Made by a program: the position numbers and the translations under genes. Of a stretch of 11,434 bases of DNA, positions 1 to 7,038 are shown piece by piece. Positions within the stretch are counted from its first letter, which is position 1. Each line of letters opens with the position of its first letter. This DNA comes from Comamonadaceae bacterium (GTDB lineage Bacteria; Pseudomonadota; Gammaproteobacteria; Burkholderiales; Burkholderiaceae_C), in contig CANHBU010000026.1 in the NCBI GenBank assembly GCA_947458345.1, forward strand, positions 1-11,434, in the 5' to 3' direction. Below the pieces are notes generated by a model. It had not been told where the DNA came from and did no database searches. It worked only from the letters and a program-made list of their open reading frames with translations.

Positions 1-636
1 GGTCTTATCAGTTATCCGCTGATCGGCTCGCTGGGTGTCGGTGGCCAGACCCTGATCGGGGCTCAGGCGGCATTGGCGCGGGCCTTGCGCAGCGGCGGTT
101 ACGTACGCGATCCGCAAGTTAGCTTGGTGCTGCGGCAAATCCGGGGCAATCAGGTCTCGGTGCTCGGCCAGGTCAGTCGGCCCGGCCGCTTTGCCCTGGA
201 GGCCTTCAGCACCCGCGTGAGCGACATGCTGGCCGCTGCCGGCGGCATCACCCAAGCGGGCGATGACTGGCTGGTGGTCACCGGCAGCCGCGACGGCCGA
301 CCCTTTCGCAAAGAGGTCGATGTGCCCAGCCTGTTTGGGCCTCAGCCTTCGAGCGATGACATCGTGCTGGCTCCAGGCGACACGCTCTATGTGGGCAAGG
401 CGCCGCAGTTCTACATCGACGGTCAGGCCCAAAAGCCGGGGGCGCACCGCCTCGAGCGCGGCATGACCGTGCGCCAAGCCTTGGCCGCCGGTGGTGGCCC
501 AACCGCCCGCGGCAGCCAGAACCGGCTGCGGGTGCACCGCAAGGACGCCCAGGGCCGGTTGGTGGAGGCCGTTCCGCAAATGAACGATCTGGTGCGCCCG
601 GACGATGTGATCCATGTGGGCGAAAGCCTGTTTTAA
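1..636 (+). CDS. epsE: Polysaccharide export outer-membrane protein, EpsE/Wza-like (5' truncated)
   Basis: The frame is open from base 1, so the gene begins before the window; 211 C-terminal residues are visible. Residues 1-45 look like the end of a Poly_export domain, with the PLIG...GQT...GGYVRDPQVSL pattern. Two SLBB-type beta-grasp domains follow. The first (about 48-95) contains VLGQVSRPGRFAL and a DMLAAAGGI helix; the second (about 135-211) contains IDGQAQKPGAHRL, RQALAAGGG and a final RPDDVIHVGESLF. In this family the protein forms the outer-membrane or periplasmic channel for EPS export. No Wza-like C-terminal amphipathic helix follows the last SLBB strand, and the chain ends in Phe. 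The stop is 11 bp before the chain-length gene, so the two are probably co-transcribed. The signal peptide and lipobox cannot be seen. The symbol rests on resemblance to the EpsE type rather than on a search. Confidence 0.9.
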   Translation, partial: GLISYPLIGSLGVGGQTLIGAQAALARALRSGGYVRDPQVSLVLRQIRGNQVSVLGQVSRPGRFALEAFSTRVSDMLAAAGGITQAGDDWLVVTGSRDGRPFRKEVDVPSLFGPQPSSDDIVLAPGDTLYVGKAPQFYIDGQAQKPGAHRLERGMTVRQALAAGGGPTARGSQNRLRVHRKDAQGRLVEAVPQMNDLVRPDDVIHVGESLF

Positions 637-642
637 AGGGAG
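635..642 (+). promoter_or_regulatory. Ribosome binding site of the chain-length gene
   Basis: AAAGGGAG overlaps the stop codon of the export gene and sits 5 bases before the ATG at 648. It fixes that start and suggests coupled translation. Confidence 0.7.
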
Positions 643-647
643 TTGGT

Positions 648-2063
648 ATGACGCTGCAGCAATTTTTATTGATCTTGCGCGCCCGCTATCGGCTCGCTCT
701 GACGGTGGCTTTGCTCACCCTGGGCCTGGCCTATGGCACGCTGTCCTGGCTGCCGCGCAACTACAGCGCGCAGACGGCCCTTTTGATCGATGCGCGCGCC
801 CCCGATCCGGTGGCCGCTGCGCAGGGCTTGAGCGGCGTGATCGCGCCGAGCTTCCTGGCCACGCAGGTCGACATCATCAGCGGCGAGCGCGTGGCGCAGC
901 GCGTGGTGGCCATGCTCGCGCTCGAGCAAGACCCCGGCTGGCAGGCGAAATGGCAGCAAGCCACAGCAGGCCAGGGCGATCTGGGCGCATGGATCGTTGC
1001 GGCGCTGCGCCGCCAGCTCGATGTGCGACCTGCACGCGAGAGCAACGTCATCCACATCGTCTACAAGTCAGACCAGCCGCAGCAGGCGGCCGATTTGGCC
1101 AACGCCTTTGCCCAAGCCTACTTGGAAACGGTGCTGGCCTTGCGCACCGAGCCGGCGCGGGTGTATTCGCAATGGTTCGACGAGCAGGTGCGCAGCTCGC
1201 GCGCGCGGCTGGAGGAGACCCAGGCCCGGATGTCAGCCTTTGCCCAAAGGGCTGGGCTCGTGTCGACCGACGAGCGCATCGACCACGAGAGCACACGCTT
1301 GGCCGAACTGTCCTCGCAGCTGACGGCCGTGCAGGGGCAAAACACCGATGCGCAAAGCAAGCGTGCCGCGCGCGGCGAGACGGTGGCCGAGGTCATGCAA
1401 AGCCCGCTGGTTGGGGCGCTGCGCGCCGATCTGGCCCGACTGGAGACGCGTGTGCGCGAAGCGGGCGTCAATCTGGGCCCCAACCATCCGCAAATGCAAC
1501 GCTTGCAGTCAGAGTTGGCCGCCTTGCGGGCCCAGTTGCAAAGCGAAACGGCGCGGGTGGGCACTGCCATTGATACCAGCGTGGGCGTGGGGCGCGACCG
1601 CGAGCGCGAGCTGCTGGCGGTGCTGGCGGCGCAGAAAGCACGCGTGATGGCCATGAACAAGCAGCGCGACGAGCTCAACGTCTATCGACGCGACATGGAG
1701 GCGGCTCAGCGCGCCTACGACGACGTCAGCAAGAGTGCCTCGCAAACGCGACTGCAGAGCCTGAGCAATCAGACCAACGTCACGCGCTTGGACATGGCGG
1801 CGGCACCGGCGCGTCCGAGCGGGCCGGGTCGCACGCTGGTTTTGCTGGCGGCGGCCTTTGCCGGCGGCTTGCTGGGCATCGGCATCGCTTTGGCGCTGGA
1901 GCTGATGCATCGGCGGGTGCGCTCGGCCGCCGACATGGTGCAGGTGCTCGATCTGCCGGTGCTCGCGCGGGTCGGCTCACCGGGCGCTGCGCGCTCGCGC
2001 GTGCAGCCCACCCTGCTGCCCTCGCCCTCGCCCTTGTCCATCGGCCACGGCAGCTCAGCATGA
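648..2063 (+). CDS. epsF: Chain-length determinant protein, Wzz/GumC type (EpsF-like)
   Basis: This 471-residue inner-membrane protein belongs to the polysaccharide co-polymerase family, which sets EPS chain length and links polymerase to export channel. The first membrane segment is at about residues 15-35. A long periplasmic, largely helical region follows, with predicted coiled coil around 180-300 and 320-375 rich in Arg, Glu, Gln and Ala. It carries LGPNHPQ at 276-282, common in GumC-like proteins. The second membrane segment (about 396-418) is preceded by PARPSGP at 387-393, which fits the PxxPxxP motif of Wzz proteins. A cytoplasmic tail of about 50 residues, rich in Pro and Ser at the end, has no ATPase domain; that is encoded by the next gene. 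The stop overlaps the next ATG by 4 bp (ATGA), indicating translational coupling. Confidence 0.93.
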   Translation: MTLQQFLLILRARYRLALTVALLTLGLAYGTLSWLPRNYSAQTALLIDARAPDPVAAAQGLSGVIAPSFLATQVDIISGERVAQRVVAMLALEQDPGWQAKWQQATAGQGDLGAWIVAALRRQLDVRPARESNVIHIVYKSDQPQQAADLANAFAQAYLETVLALRTEPARVYSQWFDEQVRSSRARLEETQARMSAFAQRAGLVSTDERIDHESTRLAELSSQLTAVQGQNTDAQSKRAARGETVAEVMQSPLVGALRADLARLETRVREAGVNLGPNHPQMQRLQSELAALRAQLQSETARVGTAIDTSVGVGRDRERELLAVLAAQKARVMAMNKQRDELNVYRRDMEAAQRAYDDVSKSASQTRLQSLSNQTNVTRLDMAAAPARPSGPGRTLVLLAAAFAGGLLGIGIALALELMHRRVRSAADMVQVLDLPVLARVGSPGAARSRVQPTLLPSPSPLSIGHGSSA

Positions 2064-2962
2064 ACCGCAATCCCTCATCGCAGTTGTTGCACGCTGCCAG
2101 CTTGGCGCTGTCCGAAGGCGCTGACCCGGACGCCGCGCTGATGCTTGGACAGATCTTGGTGCAGGGCGGGCGCCTGGCGCCCGAAGACGTCGATCGCATC
2201 GTCGATTTCCAGCGCGCGCAGGGCTTGCGTTTTGGACAAGCGGGACAAAGGCTGGGCCTGCTCACGCCAGACGATCTGCGCTATGGCCTGTCGGTGCAGT
2301 TTGACTACCCTTACCTGGGCCCCGACAGCGCGATCGATGCCCGTCTGTTGGCGGCGCACCAGCCTGAGTCGGCGCAGGCCGAGCAGTGGCGCGCGCTGCG
2401 CAGTGAGTTGGCGCTGCGCTGGCTATCTGTGCCGGCGCCCTCGCGCGCGCTGGCGGTGGTCAGCCCAGACCGGCGCGAGGGCCGCAGCCTGGCCGCAGCC
2501 AACCTGGCCATCGCCTTCTCGCAATTGGGTCAGCGCACCTTGCTCATCGATGCCGACCTGCGCCAGCCCAGGCAGCAGGCGCTGTTCGGTCTGAGCCAGC
2601 ATCAGGGCTTGTCCGATCTGCTGGCCGGCCGGGTTGGTCCACAGGTGCTCACGGCCATCGAGGGCTTGCGCTGCCTGTCGGTGCTGCCCGCGGGCACGCC
2701 GGTGCCCAATCCGCAGGAGCTGCTGGCGCGGCCGCAGTTCGATCAGCTGCTGCAGTCGCTGGCTCAAGACCATGCGGTGGTCATCCTCGACACCCCCGCG
2801 GCCGGGCAATGCGCCGATGCGCAGACGGTGGCGGTGCGCGCTGGCGCGGCTTTGCTGCTGGCGCGCCGGCACGCGTCGTCGCTGCCCAGATTGGCGCAGT
2901 TGCGCCAGGGCCTTGGATCGCTTGGGGTGGCGCTTGTCGGGTCGGTGCTGCAGGAAGGCTGA
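2060..2962 (+). CDS. epsG: EpsG-like tyrosine-kinase-family ATPase with N-terminal MshEN-like domain
   Basis: This 300-residue cytoplasmic protein belongs to the BY-kinase/MinD-like P-loop group that partners chain-length proteins. Residues about 28-85 contain two similar half-repeats, LGQILVQGGRL and FGQAGQRLGLL, then LSVQFDYPYL. This resembles the MshEN/GspE-N fold, which in some proteins binds cyclic di-GMP. The ATPase domain spans about 128-297. The Walker A-like stretch SPDRREGRS (135-143) has Arg142 where Lys is usual. Walker A' LLIDAD (161-166) and Walker B VVILDTP (240-246) are intact. The tail has no Tyr cluster; the only Tyr residues are 75, 83 and 85, all N-terminal. As far as I recall, Arg in Walker A is common in the EpsG subfamily, so the protein is probably functional but may not autophosphorylate in the classical way. 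It overlaps the preceding gene by 4 bp, and the next start follows its stop by two bases. Confidence 0.9.
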   Translation: MNRNPSSQLLHAASLALSEGADPDAALMLGQILVQGGRLAPEDVDRIVDFQRAQGLRFGQAGQRLGLLTPDDLRYGLSVQFDYPYLGPDSAIDARLLAAHQPESAQAEQWRALRSELALRWLSVPAPSRALAVVSPDRREGRSLAAANLAIAFSQLGQRTLLIDADLRQPRQQALFGLSQHQGLSDLLAGRVGPQVLTAIEGLRCLSVLPAGTPVPNPQELLARPQFDQLLQSLAQDHAVVILDTPAAGQCADAQTVAVRAGAALLLARRHASSLPRLAQLRQGLGSLGVALVGSVLQEG

Positions 2963-2964
2963 GC

Positions 2965-3711
2965 GTGGTGGCCTGGAGCGCCCTGGTCGAGCATTTGCAG
3001 TTGGTGCCCGATGAGCGGGCTCGGCTGACGCTGATTCGGCGCCTGGCGCGGCCCGGGCGTGGACGCGAGCCGGTGCGTGTGCTCGCCTTTGCCAATGCGC
3101 ACGCCTTCAATCTGGCGCGTCGCTGCGAGTCGTTTGCGCAGGCCCTTTGGGAGGCCGACGTGCTGCTGCGAGATGGCAGCGGTCTGGCCTGGCTGCTGCG
3201 CCGCTGCGCACGCGCGCCCGGGCTGAACATGAACGGCACCGATTTCATCCCCGAACTGCTGCGCGCCTGCGACGGCCTGTCGGTGGCGGTGCTGGGCACC
3301 CGCGAGCCGCATCTGGCCCTGGGGCTGCGCAGGCTGCAGCAAGACATCATGCCTCGCAGCTGCATTTGGGGGGTCGATGGGTATGCGCCGGCGCCGGCCT
3401 ATGTGCAACTGCTGCGCGAGCGCAAGCCTGCGATCGTGCTGCTGGCCATGGGCATGCCGCGGCAGGAGGAGCTGGCCCAGCGGCTGCGACGCGAACTCGA
3501 GCACCGCTGCTTGCTCATCTGCGGCGGGGCCATCGTCGATTTTTGGGCCGGCCGCACCCGCCGGGCGCCTGCTGTGGTGCAGAGGCTGGGCCTGGAGTGG
3601 CTGTGGCGCTTGGGCCAGGAGCCGGTGCGACTGTTTACGCGCTATGTGATCGGCAATCCGCTGTTCATCTGGCGGGTGCTGACCCTGCAGCGCACGGGCA
3701 AGCGGCTTTGA
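2965..3711 (+). CDS. WecG/TagA/CpsF family (GT26) glycosyltransferase
   Basis: The protein has 248 residues from a GTG at 2965, chosen because AGGAAGG lies 6 bases upstream and the length matches the family norm of about 240-250. The frame is open further upstream to 2809, but that extension lies inside the kinase gene and looks like shadow translation. Family motifs appear in order: FANAHAFNL (42-50), RDGSG (69-73, with the Asp proposed as catalytic in TagA studies), NMNGTDF (88-94), GMPRQEEL (163-170), GGAIVDFWAGRTRRAP (187-202) and GLEWLWRLGQEPVRLFTRYV (209-228). The C-terminus is rich in Arg and aromatics, as in the membrane-binding appendage of TagA. The family transfers a sugar, often ManNAc or its uronic acid, to a polyprenyl-diphosphate-linked sugar on the inner face of the membrane. 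The donor here is unknown. It is the last gene of the rightward operon. Confidence 0.92.
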   Translation: MVAWSALVEHLQLVPDERARLTLIRRLARPGRGREPVRVLAFANAHAFNLARRCESFAQALWEADVLLRDGSGLAWLLRRCARAPGLNMNGTDFIPELLRACDGLSVAVLGTREPHLALGLRRLQQDIMPRSCIWGVDGYAPAPAYVQLLRERKPAIVLLAMGMPRQEELAQRLRRELEHRCLLICGGAIVDFWAGRTRRAPAVVQRLGLEWLWRLGQEPVRLFTRYVIGNPLFIWRVLTLQRTGKRL

Positions 3712-3743
3712 GGTGTGGGCTGTGCTTTTCTGAAGGGCAGGCT

Positions 3744-4919
3744 TTAGGATTTCATGCGGCGCGGGCCGATGTCAAAGTGCTGGCGGTGCAGGCGCGCGAT
3801 CTCGGTGCTAAATCGGCTCAGGCTAAAGCGGCTCGCATGCAGCCGGCGACCGGCCTGCTCGAGATGGCTGCGCAGGCCATCGTCGGCCAGCACACGCTGG
3901 ATCTGGCGGGCCAGCGCCGGGCTGTCACCGGGCTGAACGAAGAGCGCCTCCTGTTCGTCGGTGATGAAATGCGCGATTTCGCCCACCGGTGTGCAGACCA
4001 CGGCCACCCCCTGGGCCATGGCCTCCAGGATGACCAGCGGCAGGCCTTCGTCATGCGAAGGCAGTACCAGCACATCGGCCTGGGCCATGCGCTGGGCCAC
4101 TTGCTGCGGCCCCAGCCAGCCCGTCCAATGCAGCCACGGGCCCAGGCCCATGGCCTGCGCTTGGGCGCGGTAGCCTTCGACGTCGCCGCCGCCGGCCAAA
4201 ACCACCCGGGTGTTGGCCGGGTCCCAGCCGGGCAGGCACAGCGCCCGCAGCAGATCGCTCACGCCCTTGCGCTCGCTAAGGTTGCCCACGAACAGCACTT
4301 GCCGAAGGCTTGGGTCGCGGCGGCGCGGAACCTGGGGCGCTGGCACCCCATTGGGCACAAGGTGCACCCGCTCGGCGGGCACGCCGATTTCTTGCGTCAC
4401 GAAGTCGCGTGCGCGCTGGCCCAATACGATCAGGCCAGCGGGCAGTTGCAGCGCCTGGCGCGTGAGCCAGCGCGCAGCAGCGGGCAATTGCCGGTAAAAC
4501 TGCGCAAACTGCGCGGCATGCAGATGCACGATCATGGGTATCCCCAGAGCCTTGCACAGCAGCATCAGGGCGCTTTTGCGCAGCAGGCTCAGGCGCTCGG
4601 CCAGATGGATGTGCACGCCCGCCACTTGCTTGCGGGCGGCGAAAAGCAGGCGCATCGCGCCGAGCAAGACCCACAGCGAGCGCGCGGCCGAGCCTTGCCC
4701 CCGGGTGTCGAGTGCCATCAGCTGCGCAGCCGATGAATCGGCGCTGCGATGACTATCGTCGATCAGGTAGTCGACCACGCGGGCCATGCCGCCACCGATC
4801 GGCCCCATTGGGCAGGCCATGTAGATGCGCTGCTGCAAGGCCGGCTGGGGTTCTTGCTTGGCCGCCGTGAGCGGGCTGGGCGATGCGCGGGGCCGCCGCC
4901 TGCGACTAGACGAGGACAT
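3744..4919 (-). CDS. GT4-type (group 1) glycosyltransferase
   Basis: The protein has 391 residues from an ATG at 4919, which overlaps the end of the upstream GT2 gene by 14 bp. The frame is open to 5009, but that extension encodes low-complexity His/Pro/Arg sequence inside the neighbour's tandem-repeat tail and is less likely. A start at 4820 (MACPMGP) is also possible, and no start has a clear ribosome binding site. The GT-B layout is visible: an N-terminal acceptor domain beginning RIYMACPMGPIGGG (31-44), then the donor domain with VGNLSERKGV (211-220), LAGGG (241-245), and EGLPLVILE (291-299), the E-x7-E motif of retaining GT4 enzymes. The role is inferred to be adding a sugar to the lipid-linked repeat unit in the cytoplasm. 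The first 30 residues are Ser/Arg/Pro-rich and poorly conserved in appearance. It is the last gene of the leftward operon. Confidence 0.9.
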   Translation of the reverse strand: MSSSSRRRRPRASPSPLTAAKQEPQPALQQRIYMACPMGPIGGGMARVVDYLIDDSHRSADSSAAQLMALDTRGQGSAARSLWVLLGAMRLLFAARKQVAGVHIHLAERLSLLRKSALMLLCKALGIPMIVHLHAAQFAQFYRQLPAAARWLTRQALQLPAGLIVLGQRARDFVTQEIGVPAERVHLVPNGVPAPQVPRRRDPSLRQVLFVGNLSERKGVSDLLRALCLPGWDPANTRVVLAGGGDVEGYRAQAQAMGLGPWLHWTGWLGPQQVAQRMAQADVLVLPSHDEGLPLVILEAMAQGVAVVCTPVGEIAHFITDEQEALFVQPGDSPALARQIQRVLADDGLRSHLEQAGRRLHASRFSLSRFSTEIARLHRQHFDIGPRRMKS

Positions 4920-6048
4920 GGCTCGGTTGCGGCTCGTTGGGCCTGCCAGGTGGGGCGGGCCATGATGGGGCGCATGATGCGACGCCTGACGGGGCGCATG
5001 ACGGGGCATCTTGGATCATCCGGCTGGCAATCGGCCTTGAGGGGCTGCGGCGCTTGCGCAGCAGGCCACGCAGCAAGCCCGCCGCGTTGACGTGCCAGGC
5101 CAGCACGGCGTACAGGCCGCGCGTGAGCGAGCGTTTGCGCCAACTGGTCAGCAGCAGCACGGCGCAGGCGCTCAGCGCAGCCGCAGCCAGGGCGGGCAGG
5201 GGGTGTGGCCACGATGCCAGCAGCCAGGCCCCCAGCAGCAGCCACATCGCCAGCAGGCCCAGATAAAGGCGCATCTCGCGCAGGCGCCAGACCTCGAGCC
5301 AGCGCAGCCGGTCACCCCAGCAGGCGCGCAGCAACTCGCCTGCGCCCCAGGCATAGCCGCTGCGCCAGCGCCGCCACAGCAAAGCCAGCGCGGCGGTGCG
5401 ATGGCCTTCATGGCTGACCGCATCGATCGGCAGGCGCCACAGGCCCCAGCCCGCCCTGCGCAGGCGCAGGCCGAGTTCGTACTCTTCATAGCTGTGCAGA
5501 TTGCGATCGCTCAGGTAGGCAACCGACTCGATCGCCGCGCGCCGGTAAAGGCCACCGCCGTCGAGCCGGTCGACGGCGGCGCTGCGACGCTGCGCCATAG
5601 GCTTGTCGTTGCGGGCGCGGTATTCGAGATGCGCCAAGTTGCGCTCGAGCACCTGCCCGCCGACGGCGGCGAGCTGAGGGTTTTGGGCCAGCACCGATGC
5701 GGCGGCCTGCAAAAAGCCCTCTTGCAGCTCCATGTCGCCATCCATGAGGTAAACAAGCGATCCCCTGGCATGCTCGTAGCCCAGTTGCGCGCCGATGCCG
5801 CAGCAGCGCTCGCTGGCATGGGCCAGTTGCACGATACGCACCGGATAGCGGCGCGCCAGCGCAACCGTGGCATCGCTGGAGCACGAGTCGGCCAGCACGA
5901 CCTCGCCGCCTATGCCCTGCAAGGCCCGCAGGGCGCTGCTCAGGCAGGCCTCGATGTGGGCCTGCTCGTTGAGGGCCTTGATCACGATGGAGACGGGACC
6001 GGGCGGCGGTGGGGGGTGCAGTGGGGGGTGCATTGGGGCAGTGGTCAT
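4906..6048 (-). CDS. Membrane-associated GT2 family glycosyltransferase
   Basis: The 380-residue protein has an N-terminal GT-A domain: VSIVIKALNEQAHI (19-32), LADSCSSDAT (52-61), the metal-binding DGD in VYLMDGDMEL (99-108), and YEEYELGLRLR (187-197) where the catalytic acidic residues would lie. Hydrophobic segments at about 258-280, 284-303 and possibly 311-330 suggest anchoring in the inner membrane, as in ExoA-like enzymes. The N-terminus is Pro-rich because of a 12-bp tandem repeat. The tail after about residue 336 looks non-conserved and includes CAPSGVASCAPSW, encoded by a 24-bp tandem repeat. The start (ATG at 6048) lies 6 bp after the preceding stop; no clear ribosome binding site is seen, and ATG 6033 is an alternative. 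It probably adds one sugar of the repeat unit; the sugar is unknown. Confidence 0.88.
   Translation of the reverse strand: MTTAPMHPPLHPPPPPGPVSIVIKALNEQAHIEACLSSALRALQGIGGEVVLADSCSSDATVALARRYPVRIVQLAHASERCCGIGAQLGYEHARGSLVYLMDGDMELQEGFLQAAASVLAQNPQLAAVGGQVLERNLAHLEYRARNDKPMAQRRSAAVDRLDGGGLYRRAAIESVAYLSDRNLHSYEEYELGLRLRRAGWGLWRLPIDAVSHEGHRTAALALLWRRWRSGYAWGAGELLRACWGDRLRWLEVWRLREMRLYLGLLAMWLLLGAWLLASWPHPLPALAAAALSACAVLLLTSWRKRSLTRGLYAVLAWHVNAAGLLRGLLRKRRSPSRPIASRMIQDAPSCAPSGVASCAPSWPAPPGRPNEPQPSHVLV
4963..5010. repeat. Two-copy 24-bp tandem repeat in the GT2 gene tail
   Basis: Two adjacent copies (4963-4986 and 4987-5010) share the core GGGGCGCATGA and agree at about three quarters of positions. 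On the minus strand they encode the repeated CAPS residues of the GT2 C-terminus. The same DNA also supplies the doubtful 5' extension of the GT4 frame. Confidence 0.7.
6009..6032. repeat. Perfect 12-bp tandem duplication with G6 tracts at the GT2 N-terminus
   Basis: GTGGGGGGTGCA occurs twice in a row. On the coding strand it gives two copies of a (Met/Leu)-His-Pro-Pro unit just before the catalytic domain. The unit length keeps the frame, but each copy contains a run of six G where slippage could shift it. Confidence 0.8.
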
Positions 6049-6054
6049 GGTCGA

Positions 6055-7038
6055 TCAGGCTTGGGTGCGCTGCGCCTTGTGACGCGGCGGCGGGTTTGGG
6101 GGCGCTGTGCTTCGCTCGCGCCACTCAATGCTGTGCTCAATCCAGCGGCGCGGCATCAGCGCGGCCATCAGCAGCGTGAACCACCAACGCCGCCCGCTGG
6201 CCGCCGGGTGCGCTTGCAGCAGCCAGTGCCAGGCTTGCCGGCGGCGGCCCGCTTGCAGGGCTTGGCGTGCCAGATTGAGCTCGTGCTGTGCGATCAGCCA
6301 GGCCGTGTCGCGGCGCAGTTGGGGGCTTAGAGCGGCGCAGCGCTGGCGCAGCCTCTCCAGAAAGGGAAACGAGCGGGCGTGCAGATGGCCGCTGCTCAAG
6401 CTGCCTTGCACCTGCACCCGATAGGCCACCAGCGGCTTGTGCGCCAGCGCCACCGGCGTGACCTCGGCCAGGCGAAACCACAGGTCCAGGTCTTCCCCCA
6501 GGCTCTCGCCGGGCGCAAAGCACGGTTGCAGCGACAGCAAGCGGCTGCGCCGCACGGCCACCGAGCTGCTGCTCAGGGTGGGGCCGTCCATCCAGCGCCG
6601 CGCCAATCGCTCGATCAACTCGACTTCGGTGCGCTCGGGGCTGACCGACCAGGGCGGCGGCCAGGGGCCCTCGGCATGGGGTACACGCACAAAGTCGGCC
6701 GCCACCACATCGGCCTGCGGGCAGCGCTGCTGCGCCTCGATGAGCGTGCTTAGGTAGGTGGGGTGCAGCCAGTCGTCGGCATCGAGAAAGCACACCCACT
6801 GGCCTTGCGCGGCAGCGATGCCGCGGTTGCGCGCCACCGCCACGCCCGCATTGGTCTGCCGCAGCAGCCGCACGCGCGCATCGCTGCACCGCGCCACGAT
6901 CAGTGGGCCTGCATCGCGCGAGCCGTCGTCGACGACCACGACCTCGAAGTCCGCGCAGTCTTGTGCCAGCACCGACTGCAGCGTGCAGTCGATGTAGGCC
7001 GCCTTGTCGTGCAGCGGGATCACGACAGAAAACCTCAT
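6055..7038 (-). CDS. GT2 family glycosyltransferase
   Basis: The protein has 327 residues from the ATG at 7038, which overlaps the stop of the polymerase gene by 4 bp (ATGA). The frame stays open far upstream inside that gene, but the GT2 fold starts exactly at MRFSVVIPLHDKAAYI. Key motifs are VVVVDDGSRD (33-42), TNAGVAVARNRGI (62-74), the metal-binding FLDADDW (84-90), and GEDLDLWFRL (181-190) with the Glu-Asp pair that supplies the general base in inverting GT2 enzymes. No strong membrane segment is seen; WWFTLLMAALM near residue 285-295 may touch the membrane. It is a cytoplasmic transferase for the EPS repeat unit with an unknown donor. The last 20 residues are rich in Pro and basic residues and look unstructured. 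Confidence 0.92.
   Translation of the reverse strand: MRFSVVIPLHDKAAYIDCTLQSVLAQDCADFEVVVVDDGSRDAGPLIVARCSDARVRLLRQTNAGVAVARNRGIAAAQGQWVCFLDADDWLHPTYLSTLIEAQQRCPQADVVAADFVRVPHAEGPWPPPWSVSPERTEVELIERLARRWMDGPTLSSSSVAVRRSRLLSLQPCFAPGESLGEDLDLWFRLAEVTPVALAHKPLVAYRVQVQGSLSSGHLHARSFPFLERLRQRCAALSPQLRRDTAWLIAQHELNLARQALQAGRRRQAWHWLLQAHPAASGRRWWFTLLMAALMPRRWIEHSIEWRERSTAPPNPPPRHKAQRTQA

Noticed and set aside
2809..2964. Longer N-terminus for the GT26 glycosyltransferase
   Set aside because: It lies wholly inside the ATPase gene, reads as low-complexity Ala/Gly/Arg, and makes the protein longer than its family. GTG 2965 has a good ribosome binding site.
3147..4736. 529-codon plus-strand frame across the convergent junction
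   Set aside because: It is a GC-rich shadow of the GT26 gene and of the antisense strand of the GT4 gene. Its composition is Ala/Arg/Gln/His-rich with no motif.
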